This document shows, in pieces, positions 5,427 to 13,092 of a stretch of 20,764 bases of DNA; within the stretch, counting starts at the first letter, position 1, and each line of letters begins with the position of its first letter. The notes under the pieces were generated by a model that worked only from the letters and a program-made list of their open reading frames with translations, had not been told where the DNA came from and did no database searches. The DNA lies in NCBI GenBank assembly GCA_958438955.1, contig CAUBTS010000024.1:1-20764 (forward strand), given 5' to 3'. Position numbers and translations under genes: made by a program. The DNA is from an uncultured Collinsella sp. Lineage in GTDB: Bacteria > Actinomycetota > Coriobacteriia > Coriobacteriales > Coriobacteriaceae.

Positions 5427-7178
5427 ATGGAAACGATCATCAACGTCGACGATGTCTCGTTCTCCTATGGCACGCAAACCGAGCAGGCGCTCAGCCACGT
5501 TTCGCTCAGCGTGAACAAGGGAGATTTCATCGGCATCATCGGGCCCTCGGGCGCCGGTAAGTCCACACTTGCCTCCTGTCTATCGGGCGCCGTGCCTCAC
5601 CACTACACCGGCGCCTTTTATGGATCCGTGTTAGTTGACGGCCACGACACCTGCGAGGTCTCGCTTACCGACATATCGCAGATCGTCGGCAGCGTGCTGC
5701 AAGACATCGACACGCAGATGGTCGCTTCGGTCGTTGAGGACGAAATGTTCTTTGGCCTCGAGAACTTTGGCGTTCCGCACGACCGGATCGAGCAGCGCGT
5801 GAGCGAGACGCTTAAAACCGTCGGCATCAGCGATCTGCGCGACCGCGAGATCGCCACCCTCTCGGGCGGCCAAAAGCAAAAGGTAGCTATCGCCGCCATC
5901 CTCGCCATACGTCCGCGCGTCTTAGTGCTCGATGAGCCAACCGCAGCACTCGACCCCGCCAGTTCCACCTTGGTATTCGAGACACTGCGCGAGGCAAACC
6001 GTGCGCTCGGCATAACCATCGTCGTCGTTGAGCAAAAGGTCGCTTTACTTTCGGAGTACTGCAACCGTGTGTTGGTGCTCGATCACGGCCAGATCGCGCT
6101 GCAAGGTGAGCCGCACGAGGTCTTTGCGCACACCGACGAGCTTCGCGCCATCGGCGTCGACTGCCCGCGCGTCACGCGCATCTTCAACAGTCTCGAGGCC
6201 GATGGCCTGGTAAGCGGCACGCCCTGTCTGGATGTCGATGAGGCAGAACGCCTGATCACGGGAATCGTCGACCCCGACCGTGCGACAAGCGATATCCAGG
6301 CGCCCGCAGGCTCCCCGCACGCGCCGTCGCTGCGCCCGCATGCGAAAGACGCTGAGCCGGTGCTCACCTTTGACCATGTCGATTTTTCCTACCCCCATGG
6401 CGGCGCCGCCGTCCACGACCTCAACTTGATGCTCTACCCCGGCGAGCTCGTGGGCATTGTCGGCCAAAACGGAGCCGGCAAAACCACGCTCACCAAACTG
6501 CTCACGGGTTTGCTCAAGCCCGCATCGGGCAGCGTACGCGTTACGGGCTTGGACACGGCATCGGTTCCCACGAGCCGCATCGCACGCGAAGTGGCAACGC
6601 TTTTCCAGAACCCCGACCGCCAAATCTGCAAAGATACCGTGCTCGACGAGGTCGCCTTTGGTCTAGAACTTGCCGGCATCGACCGCGCCGAAGCTCTGCG
6701 TCGCGCCCAGCTGGTCATCGACCGCTTTGGTCTGCCCGCCGACGAGGCACCGTTCTCGCTTTCGCGCGGCCAGCGCCAGATGGTGGCGCTCGCCTCCGTT
6801 GTAGTGGTCGAGCCCAAGATCGTGGTGCTCGACGAACCCACGAGCGGCCTGGACTACCGCGAGTGCATGACCGTGATGGAAACGGTGCGCACCATGGCAG
6901 AGCGCGGTTGCGCCGTCATCATGGTCTGTCACGACATGGAAGTCGTTTCCGACTTTGCCGAGCGCATCGTGGTGATGGCCAACGGTCGCATCCTCGACCG
7001 CGGGCGCACGCACGAGCTGTTCTCGAACATCGAGCTCATGCAGCGTGCCTACGTTGAGCCGCCCCAGGTCATCGAACTCTCGCGCCGTCTGGCATCCACC
7101 GTCTCGCCCGCCTTTACACAAGTGAGTGAGGTCACTGATATCGTTCGCATTACCGAGGAGATGGTCCGCCGTGGTTAA
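5427..7178 (+). CDS. ECF transporter energising ATPase, two fused ABC domains (EcfA-EcfA')
   Basis: The protein has 583 residues with two complete nucleotide-binding domains and drives the ECF importer from the cytoplasmic face. NBD1 has Walker A GPSGAGKST (39-47), Q-loop Gln92, signature LSGGQ (145-149) and Walker B VLVLDE (165-170). Its switch position reads VVEQK, with Gln where the catalytic His is expected. NBD2 has Walker A GQNGAGKTT (346-354), Q-loop Gln394, a variant signature LSRGQ (444-448), Walker B IVVLDE (465-470) and a normal switch His502 in VCHD. A linker of about 60 residues (roughly 250-311, Pro/Ala-rich near its end) joins them. The stop overlaps the ecfT start, which implies translational coupling. 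The asymmetric motifs suggest one working and one degenerate ATP site, as in many heterodimeric ABC pairs. Confidence 0.92.
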   Translation: METIINVDDVSFSYGTQTEQALSHVSLSVNKGDFIGIIGPSGAGKSTLASCLSGAVPHHYTGAFYGSVLVDGHDTCEVSLTDISQIVGSVLQDIDTQMVASVVEDEMFFGLENFGVPHDRIEQRVSETLKTVGISDLRDREIATLSGGQKQKVAIAAILAIRPRVLVLDEPTAALDPASSTLVFETLREANRALGITIVVVEQKVALLSEYCNRVLVLDHGQIALQGEPHEVFAHTDELRAIGVDCPRVTRIFNSLEADGLVSGTPCLDVDEAERLITGIVDPDRATSDIQAPAGSPHAPSLRPHAKDAEPVLTFDHVDFSYPHGGAAVHDLNLMLYPGELVGIVGQNGAGKTTLTKLLTGLLKPASGSVRVTGLDTASVPTSRIAREVATLFQNPDRQICKDTVLDEVAFGLELAGIDRAEALRRAQLVIDRFGLPADEAPFSLSRGQRQMVALASVVVVEPKIVVLDEPTSGLDYRECMTVMETVRTMAERGCAVIMVCHDMEVVSDFAERIVVMANGRILDRGRTHELFSNIELMQRAYVEPPQVIELSRRLASTVSPAFTQVSEVTDIVRITEEMVRRG

Positions 7179-7917
7179 CGTCATCGACTACATGCCGGGC
7201 GACACGCTGCTACACCGCCTGAACCCCGTCATCAAACTGGGCCTCGCCGCCGCCATCATCATCGGCATCTTCTTGTCCGACACCTATGTGGCATTGTTGG
7301 GCTTTCTGGCGCTCACGCTCGCGCTGGGAGCCTACGCCGGCGTCGTCGACCGCCTGCTCGCGCTGCTCAAGCTACTGATTCCACTCGCGCTCATCATGCT
7401 GGTGCTGCAGCTGGCTTTTATGCGCGATGGCAACGTGGTGTGGGGCTTCGTTACCGACACGGGTCTCATCACCGGCTCCAAGGCCTGCCTGCGCCTGCTG
7501 GGCGTGGCACTTCCGCTTATTCTGATGCTCATGGTGACCAAGCTCAACGACCTTGCCAACGCCTGCGTGGAGGTGTTGCACGTGCCGTATCGCTACGCCT
7601 TCACCTTTACCACGGCACTGCGCTTTGTGCCGGTGTTTGGCCAGGAGATGAACGCCATCATGGAGGCGCAGACCGCACGCGGCGTCGAGTACGACACCAA
7701 GAACCCCATCAAGAAGCTTAAGCTCATGCTGCCACTGTGCGTGCCACTGCTCATCTCGAGCGTGGGCAAGACCGATGCCACGGCCTTGGCGGCAGAACAG
7801 CGCGGCTTCTATCTGCGTACGCGCGCCAACTCGTACAAGCGCTACCCCATCAAGGGTCTGGACATTGCCGTACTTATTATCAGCATTGCCCTCATCGTCC
7901 TCGGCTTCCTCTTCTAA
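7171..7917 (+). CDS. ecfT: ECF transporter transmembrane T component
   Basis: This 248-residue integral membrane protein couples ATP hydrolysis to movement of the S component. Hydrophobic helices lie at about 20-35, 37-56, 62-83, 106-122 and 231-248. The two coupling-helix motifs typical of EcfT are present: AQTARG (166-171, the Ala-Arg-Gly box) and AAEQRG (207-212). I chose the GTG at 7171, which overlaps the upstream stop by 8 bases and has GAGGAG 10 bases before it. The open frame extends 45 bases further upstream, but that stretch lies inside the ATPase gene and has no hydrophobic or family match. A terminator follows the stop. It completes the operon leader-S-A-T. Confidence 0.92.
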   Translation: MVNVIDYMPGDTLLHRLNPVIKLGLAAAIIIGIFLSDTYVALLGFLALTLALGAYAGVVDRLLALLKLLIPLALIMLVLQLAFMRDGNVVWGFVTDTGLITGSKACLRLLGVALPLILMLMVTKLNDLANACVEVLHVPYRYAFTFTTALRFVPVFGQEMNAIMEAQTARGVEYDTKNPIKKLKLMLPLCVPLLISSVGKTDATALAAEQRGFYLRTRANSYKRYPIKGLDIAVLIISIALIVLGFLF

Positions 7918-7947
7918 TCCATCGCCACCGGCAACCGACAAATGCAA

Positions 7948-7990
7948 AAGGCCCCGACTCGCATCAACCGAGCCGAGGCCTTAGTGTTTT
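7948..7990 (+). terminator. Terminator after ecfT, possibly bidirectional
   Basis: AAGGCC (7948-7953) pairs with GGCCTT (7977-7982), with inner pairs CTCG/CGAG separated by two mismatches. TAGTGTTTT follows. The minus strand offers a short TTTT after the same stem, so it could also serve the convergent racemase gene. Confidence 0.65.
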
Positions 7991-8000
7991 CCCAGATAAA

Positions 8001-8035
8001 ACCTACCAAAATAAACCTGTCCCTTTTTGGCAGGT
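8001..8035. repeat. Short hairpin repeat between convergent ecfT and racemase genes
   Basis: ACCTACCAAAA (8001-8011) pairs with TTTTGGCAGGT (8025-8035) except for one A/C mismatch, around a loop containing CCTGTCCC. It sits 6 bases beyond the racemase stop. On the minus strand no T-run follows, so it is more likely a dispersed palindrome than a terminator. Confidence 0.5.
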
Positions 8036-8041
8036 CGAGGG

Positions 8042-8788
8042 CTACAGGCGGTAGGGGGCGCCGCTGCGGATGATGGATTCGCGCACCAGGACGTCCATGG
8101 CGTCAAGGGTAATCTCGGGCATCTCCCGGTACTTTTGCAGCACCGAGAGCTCGGTGCAGGCCAGAATGACGCGATCGCAGCCGCTACGGGCGAACTCCCA
8201 CATCACACGATCGAACTTATCCATATCGGGCTCGCGTCCCGCCTTCACGTCGTCGTAGATGAGCGACATCACGTCGGCCTGACGCTTCTCGCTGGGATAG
8301 ACGACTTCGACACCTGCCGCCTCGCACTCGCGGCCGTAGACGCCCGCGCCCACGGTGCCGTCGGTACCCATAATGCCAATCTTGCGCACCGGCTCGGCCG
8401 GCATGCTCAAGTTGGGGTCGAACTCGCACTCCCCCATCACCGCGCCCGCCAGGGCATAGCGAACCGACTCGCGCGGCATATGGATAATCGGCACTGTGGT
8501 AAACGACTGGATCTGGTCGTAGAAGTAGTGTGACGTGTTGCAGGGAATGGCAATGTGCGCACAGCCCAGCGACTCGAGTGCCCGGGCACACTCTTTCATG
8601 GTCGCCAGCAGCTTGGCATGCTCACCGGTCTTAATGGCCAGCGTGCGGTCGGGCATGGTCGACTTGGAGAGCACCACCATGTCGATATGCTCCTGATCGC
8701 AGGCAGCGGCCGTATGACGCACCACCTGGTCGTAGTAATACGACGTGGCCTCGGCGCCCATGCCGCCGATAACTCCCAGCTTTTCCAT
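8042..8788 (-). CDS. Aspartate/glutamate racemase family protein
   Basis: The product is a 248-residue cofactor-independent racemase of the Asp/Glu/hydantoin superfamily. The two catalytic cysteines are visible in AIPCNTSH (Cys83) and LACTEL (Cys211), and the N-terminus has the family's LGVIGGMG start. ATG 8788 was chosen because AAGGAGG lies six bases upstream; the open frame extends 28 codons further but without family similarity. It lies 84 bases downstream of an ATP-grasp ligase on the same strand. In Enterococcus faecium an aspartate racemase gene neighbours the D-aspartate ligase Aslfm (from memory), so supply of D-Asp for cell-wall cross-bridges is the best guess. Glutamate racemization cannot be excluded by eye. 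Confidence 0.87.
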   Translation of the reverse strand: MEKLGVIGGMGAEATSYYYDQVVRHTAAACDQEHIDMVVLSKSTMPDRTLAIKTGEHAKLLATMKECARALESLGCAHIAIPCNTSHYFYDQIQSFTTVPIIHMPRESVRYALAGAVMGECEFDPNLSMPAEPVRKIGIMGTDGTVGAGVYGRECEAAGVEVVYPSEKRQADVMSLIYDDVKAGREPDMDKFDRVMWEFARSGCDRVILACTELSVLQKYREMPEITLDAMDVLVRESIIRSGAPYRL

Positions 8789-8824
8789 CGCCGCCTCCTT
8801 GGTGACGCTCGCACAATTGCGCGT

Positions 8825-8863
8825 ATCATACCCGCGCCCGCCCGACGTAAACCGGACGGGCGC
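8825..8863 (-). promoter_or_regulatory. Hairpin and -10-like box between ligase and racemase genes
   Basis: On the minus strand, GCGCCCGUCCG (8863-8853) pairs with CGGGCGGGCGC (8844-8834) through 11 pairs including one G-U, with an 8-nt loop. TATGAT (8830-8825) follows immediately. The hairpin has no U-run, so it may stabilise the upstream mRNA end, while TATGAT could start a separate racemase transcript. The -35 match is poor (TTTACG at 15-bp spacing). Confidence 0.4.
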
Positions 8864-8872
8864 CGCGCTCAT

Positions 8873-10129
8873 CTACTTGTAATACGTCTTGAACAGCTTA
8901 AAGTGACGCAGCTTGGTGTGCCACATGCGCAGCCAGCGGTTAAAGACAAAGTCGCCCTTCATAAACGAAGGGTCGGCGCCCTTGCCTTCCTTGTTCAGAC
9001 GATGCACCTTAGCGCGCAGCTCGGGATCCTTGACGTACTTGTCGACGACGCCCATGGGGACGACCATCCACAGGGCCTCGTCCTGCGCCGTCACAAACTC
9101 CGGCTCAAACGGGCGGTTGAACACATACTCGTCCACCACATACTTGGCAACGTTAAAGCCGCTGTTGGTAACGTAGTAGTTGCTGCGGCCCTGGCGCGTG
9201 TTGAAATCGAAGAACTTAAACGAGCCGTCGCGCTCGTCGTACTTAACGTCAAAGTTGGAATAGCCCACAAAGTTCAGGTCCTCGAGCAGCTTGCGCACGC
9301 CGCCCATGAGCTCGTCGTTGGGCTCGGTAATGATACAGGCATGGTTGCCGACACCGTGGGGCTGATGCTCCTCGAGCAGCACATGGCCCAGACACATCAT
9401 GCGGACCTTGCCGTTGCGGTCGGAATAGCTGGTGAGCACGCGCATGTACTCGTCGTTTCCGGGCACGCGGTCCTGCAAGATCAGATCGTCGGTGTAGCCG
9501 CTGGCATACGAATCGCGAATGACCTGTTCCAGCTCGGTGCGGTCGGCAATCTCATAGGCCTTCTTCTGGCCCTCGAACTCATGCTGCCACCACATGATGC
9601 CGTCAGAAGGCTTCAGAATCATCGGGTAAGGAAAATCGATCTGGTCGAGCACTTCGGCAGGCGCTTCACCCTGGGCATTGAGCATCGCCTTGGTAAAGGT
9701 AAACGTGTGCGGATAGGGCACGCCATGCTTCTCGCACAGCTCGTAGAAGATCTCCTTCTTCTGGCACTGCTCGAGCATGCTGTAGGGCGCGTAGGGAGCG
9801 ACGATGTTATCCGCCAGCTCATGGGCGTCCTTGGCTTGAGCCACGAGAGCGACATAGTTGTCGCCACAGCCCACAAGGACAATCGTCTTGTCGGCATGCG
9901 CTTGGGCAATGCCGTTGACGGTTTTGAGCATCACGGGCATGGTGTCGATATCCACGTTGGGCGTGTAGTCGATAATCTGGCTGCGGTACGCAGGGCCCGT
10001 CTGGTACTTGCCAAAGACCAGACTCTTGACCTGGTACTCCTCGTAGAAGGCGCGCGCCACCGAGTAGGCGTTGATGTCGCCACCGAGCAGCACGGGGATG
10101 AACTCGCGCTCTGTAAACTGCAATGCCAT
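8873..10129 (-). CDS. ATP-grasp carboxylate-amine ligase, probable D-aspartate ligase (AslFm-like)
   Basis: This 418-residue ATP-grasp enzyme would join a carboxylate to an amine using ATP in the cytoplasm. An N-terminal preATP-grasp fold (VLLGGDINAYS near residue 13) is followed by the ATP-grasp core. That core has an ATP-binding Lys in ILKPSDG (Lys173), an E-rich ILQDRVPG strand and a metal-binding FFDFNTRQGR (Asp309, Asn310, Arg312). Enterococcal Aslfm, which adds D-Asp to the Lys side chain of the peptidoglycan precursor, is about the same length. The racemase directly downstream would supply a D-acidic amino acid, which supports this role. Substrate specificity is inference; another D-amino acid or a non-wall substrate is possible. 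The start at 10129 has AGGAAG a few bases upstream. A 530-codon opposite-strand frame is a shadow. Confidence 0.82.
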   Translation of the reverse strand: MALQFTEREFIPVLLGGDINAYSVARAFYEEYQVKSLVFGKYQTGPAYRSQIIDYTPNVDIDTMPVMLKTVNGIAQAHADKTIVLVGCGDNYVALVAQAKDAHELADNIVAPYAPYSMLEQCQKKEIFYELCEKHGVPYPHTFTFTKAMLNAQGEAPAEVLDQIDFPYPMILKPSDGIMWWQHEFEGQKKAYEIADRTELEQVIRDSYASGYTDDLILQDRVPGNDEYMRVLTSYSDRNGKVRMMCLGHVLLEEHQPHGVGNHACIITEPNDELMGGVRKLLEDLNFVGYSNFDVKYDERDGSFKFFDFNTRQGRSNYYVTNSGFNVAKYVVDEYVFNRPFEPEFVTAQDEALWMVVPMGVVDKYVKDPELRAKVHRLNKEGKGADPSFMKGDFVFNRWLRMWHTKLRHFKLFKTYYK

Positions 10130-10185
10130 GGAAACTTCCTATCATGAACTGCCCACACAACGGGCGGTCTTTGCGCAACTGATTT

Positions 10186-10215
10186 ATTCTAGCGTGCCAA
10201 GCCGCCGGCGCCCAA
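10186..10215 (-). promoter_or_regulatory. Candidate promoter for the ligase-racemase unit
   Basis: Minus-strand TTGGGC (10215-10210) and TAGAAT (10191-10186) are separated by 18 bases and lie about 55 bases before the ligase ATG. A small GCCC/GGGC hairpin falls in the predicted 5' leader at 10151-10165. Confidence 0.45.
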
Positions 10216-10277
10216 AGCTCCACCGTATCTATGGCAAGCAGGCGCTTATGATCGAGCCCGCAGGGTTCCGTAACGTT

Positions 10278-10381
10278 AAAGTTGAACTCTATGGTTTCTT
10301 AACAATTCACTATAACTGCAGGTCAAGGCCAAAACCTCAAGTTCAACTTGACCCTTTAGAACCTTTAAGGTTCAAGTTGAA
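10278..10381. promoter_or_regulatory. Three AAGTTGAA-type operator-like sites in a divergent intergenic region
   Basis: The gap at 10130-10443 contains AAAGTTGAACT (10278-10288), the 15-bp palindrome TCAAGTTCAACTTGA (10337-10351) and TTCAAGTTGAA (10371-10381). All share AAGTTGAA or its complement. A further palindrome, AACCTTTAAGGTT (10360-10372), abuts the third site. TATAAC occurs at 10311 and 10413, but no promoter with both hexamers well spaced is clear for the plus-strand gene. The cluster looks like binding sites for a dimeric regulator. Confidence 0.45.
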
Positions 10382-10443
10382 GTCGAAAGCAGTAGTAGAA
10401 TACCTTTCGAACTATAACCTACGATTGATTGCAGAGGGACTGG

Positions 10444-11577
10444 ATGCAGCATTCGAACCATCGCACCGCAGCGCTCATCGCGTCGAAGCCGGCTCGTATC
10501 ATCACGAGCGCCGCGCTCGCCGTCGCGCTGACGGCCACGCCGATGCTCTCCCCCGTCGCGGCCTATGCCGCCTCGCAGGCAACGCAGGATCAGCTTTCCG
10601 CCGCCCAGAAAAAGATCGAGGACGCCACGAGCGCCTACAACGACGCCCGAACCAAGCTCGAGGATCTGCAGAAGCAAATCGACACTAACGAGGCAAGCAT
10701 CGAGAAGATCGAAGCCGAACTTCCCGATCAACAGGCCAAGGCGAGCTCCGCCATGCGCGATCTGTATAAGTACCAGAAGGGCACCAACCCCATCGTGAGC
10801 TTCCTGGTCAACGCGCAGAGCCTGGGCGAGTTCATCACCACCTGCAAGTACACCAACCAGATCACGAGCTCGAGCGTCGATGAGATCGAAGAGCTCAACA
10901 AGATGCAGACCGAACTCGAGCAGAACAAGACCGAGCTCGAGCAGGCCAAGTCCCAACTCGAGACCGAGCAGAAAACCGCCGAGGACGCACTGGCACAGGC
11001 CCAGCAGCTTCGCAGCGAAGCCCAGGCAAAGGCCGAGCAGGAGAATGCCGCAGAGCTGGCCAAGCTCGAGGCCGACAAGGCCGCTGCCGCCGAGAAGCTC
11101 TCGGGCGAGGGCGTGAGCGGCAACAACTCCAACAGCCAGGCCAATAACGCCAACACCACTATCGACACCACGGTGAACAACTCCAATACCGGCAACTCCG
11201 ATTACGACTCGTTTATCAACGAGTGGACGAGTCGCATCGACAACTACCTCGCCGGCTCCCCCATGGCAGGCCAGGGTTACAACTTTGCCGTGGCAGCCTG
11301 GAACACCGGTGTTGACCCTCGCTGGTCTCCCGCCATCGCCTGCATCGAGAGCAGCAAGGGCCTCTATTGTGCCGGCTCCTATAACGCCTGGGGCTGGAGC
11401 GCCCGCGGCGGCGGCTGGCGGAGCTTTGGTAGCTGGAGCGAGGGCGTCTCTGCCCACGTTGCCTACCTGGGCGCCAACTACGGCTCCACCCTTACCCCGG
11501 CAGCGGCCAAAAAGTACTGCCCGCCCACGTGGCAGGACTGGTACAACAAAGTCGCCGCTCAGATGAACCGCATCTAA
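10444..11577 (+). CDS. Secreted coiled-coil protein with C-terminal lysozyme-like domain
   Basis: The product has 377 residues. A signal peptide (basic start, hydrophobic core about 19-41, AAYA cleavage near 42) is followed by a long coiled coil at roughly 45-115 and 145-220, rich in Gln, Glu, Lys and Ala. An Asn/Ser/Thr-rich linker (224-252) precedes a C-terminal domain (255-377) with aromatic residues and AIACIESSKG, where Glu302 resembles the catalytic Glu of lysozyme/transglycosylase folds. The architecture recalls CwlO/PcsB/RipA-type wall hydrolases, whose coiled coil is usually controlled by FtsEX. Three Cys (300, 309, 359) could form a disulfide outside the cell. ATG 10444 has GAGGG five bases upstream; a TTG at 10429 is an alternative. 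A strong terminator follows. The activity is inferred and the catalytic domain call is moderate. Confidence 0.78.
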   Translation: MQHSNHRTAALIASKPARIITSAALAVALTATPMLSPVAAYAASQATQDQLSAAQKKIEDATSAYNDARTKLEDLQKQIDTNEASIEKIEAELPDQQAKASSAMRDLYKYQKGTNPIVSFLVNAQSLGEFITTCKYTNQITSSSVDEIEELNKMQTELEQNKTELEQAKSQLETEQKTAEDALAQAQQLRSEAQAKAEQENAAELAKLEADKAAAAEKLSGEGVSGNNSNSQANNANTTIDTTVNNSNTGNSDYDSFINEWTSRIDNYLAGSPMAGQGYNFAVAAWNTGVDPRWSPAIACIESSKGLYCAGSYNAWGWSARGGGWRSFGSWSEGVSAHVAYLGANYGSTLTPAAAKKYCPPTWQDWYNKVAAQMNRI

Positions 11578-11587
11578 GTGCAACTGC

Positions 11588-11616
11588 AAAGGGCCCCAAT
11601 GGGGCCCTTTTCTTTT
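11588..11616 (+). terminator. Strong terminator after the secreted coiled-coil gene
   Basis: AAAGGGCCCC (11588-11597) pairs with GGGGCCCTTT (11601-11610) across a 3-nt loop, followed by TTTTCTTTT. It overlaps the 3' end of the convergent kinase gene and may also end that transcript, although the minus-strand T-run is short. Confidence 0.88.
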
Positions 11617-12994
11617 AGGTAGCGGAGGTATCGACGACGCCGGTCGCATTGACAACCGCGACTATGACGATCATGCATAGGAGCAGCACACCCAATACCT
11701 TGAGCCAGAGTTTCGCGAGTTTCTTGCCGCGATAGCTGTCGAGCAGTGCGAATCGCCGACGGAGACGGCGCTTATCGAGCAGCGCAAAATGCATAAGCAC
11801 CATAAGGCCATCGACAAAGAAAAAATACTCGATTATGAGAAGCCACGTCGGGTAGCTTTGGTTTGCTCCGGTGGGGTGAAAAACGGCAAAGTGACTTCCG
11901 GCAAAGAACACAAGCAGCGAGAAGCAGACGAGCGTATTCCAAATGCGCCCCAGAGACTCCGGAACGCGAGAGAGCAGACCGCATGCAGCGGAGGCGGCAG
12001 GCCTAGGAAGCCCTGCGGGGTTCTGGAGCCCTTGGGACGCCAACACCGTCTCCGAGGCCGGAGTACGGACAGGCGCAGGCGCAGAAGGCCGCACGGGGTG
12101 AATCAGGTCGTATGCCACGCGCGTCGCCCGTCCCAACGCTTCCGCACTCGCAAAACGTTTGGCCGGGTCGAGCGCCATCGACATGCAGATGACATCGGCA
12201 AGTGGAGTGGGAATGCCACGCGCCTCGCATTGCTCGCGCATGTCGAGCCCTGGTTTAGGGTCGACTCCCGTCAAGCAGAAGAACAACAGGGCGCCAAGTG
12301 CGTAGACGTCGCTGCGCACACTCGTCTGCCCAAACCCATACTGCTCGGGCGGCGCATAGGGTCGTGTGCCAAACTTGACGGTGTCGGCATCGGCGCCATC
12401 GCGCCATACGCGCGCGATCCCTAGGTCGATAATCACCAGCGATGAAAATGTCAGGCCGTCATCAGGCGTATAGTTGGCACCTGTCACGATGATATTCGAC
12501 GGCTTGAGGTCGCGATGGATCACCGGCGCCGACGTCTCCCCCGCCATTGCAAAACCGGCATGGAGCTCGCCCACGGCGTCGCAAAGGACAGGATACAATT
12601 CACGCGCATAATCGGGGGTGGCTCCCAGACGGTCCACCAGAGCCCCGAGTGTCTCCCCTTCGATGTATTCCATAACCACGTTGAGCTCGTCGCCCACACG
12701 ACGACAATCGACGATTCTGGGCAGGTGCTCAAAACGCCTACCTGCCCGTTGCGCGGCAAACAGACGCTCGTATGCCCCGCCGATTTGAGCCGAAGCATCG
12801 ATGCGTTTACGGACAAAGGGGCCGAGCGAACCACCGCCGGTTCCTTCAAAGTACACGAGCTCGGTTGTTTCAACGGACGAGCGCTTAAGTACACGCTCCA
12901 CGCGATAGCTGTCGTCGCGATCGAGCGACGCCAGGTGCTCGGCAAGCGCTGCGGTCAGCTCGTCATCGGAATATGTTGGGATCTGAGTATCCAT
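11615..12994 (-). CDS. Membrane-anchored Ser/Thr protein kinase
   Basis: This is a 459-residue Hanks-type kinase with an N-terminal cytoplasmic catalytic domain and a C-terminal membrane region. Visible motifs are the VRKRI Lys candidate (63), hinge VVMEYIEGETL (107-117), catalytic loop IHRDLKPSN (159-167), DLG in place of DFG (190-192), and an APPE variant of APE (214-217). A Pro/Ala-rich linker (about 300-335) leads to three hydrophobic segments near 353-371, 384-403 and 430-450. There are no PASTA repeats, so it is unlike PknB/StkP sensors. I chose ATG 12994, preceded very closely by GGAGG; ATGs at 13003 and 13006 and a GTG at 13024 are in frame. A small XRE-like gene 98 bases upstream is probably cotranscribed. 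The glycine-rich loop is not obvious, so ATP binding may be divergent. Confidence 0.85.
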   Translation of the reverse strand: MDTQIPTYSDDELTAALAEHLASLDRDDSYRVERVLKRSSVETTELVYFEGTGGGSLGPFVRKRIDASAQIGGAYERLFAAQRAGRRFEHLPRIVDCRRVGDELNVVMEYIEGETLGALVDRLGATPDYARELYPVLCDAVGELHAGFAMAGETSAPVIHRDLKPSNIIVTGANYTPDDGLTFSSLVIIDLGIARVWRDGADADTVKFGTRPYAPPEQYGFGQTSVRSDVYALGALLFFCLTGVDPKPGLDMREQCEARGIPTPLADVICMSMALDPAKRFASAEALGRATRVAYDLIHPVRPSAPAPVRTPASETVLASQGLQNPAGLPRPAASAACGLLSRVPESLGRIWNTLVCFSLLVFFAGSHFAVFHPTGANQSYPTWLLIIEYFFFVDGLMVLMHFALLDKRRLRRRFALLDSYRGKKLAKLWLKVLGVLLLCMIVIVAVVNATGVVDTSAT

Positions 12995-13092
12995 AGCCTC
13001 CATCATAGCGCAGGGCGCAGACACCCCATGGCATCCACGCCCCGTTCGTTTGCATCGTTGTTCGGCAGCTCCGCCGGCTCAGATATCAGCCG

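Noticed and set aside
8555..10147. 530-codon plus-strand frame opposite the ligase
   Set aside because: The opposite strand has ATP-grasp and racemase motifs and good SD sites; this frame has none.
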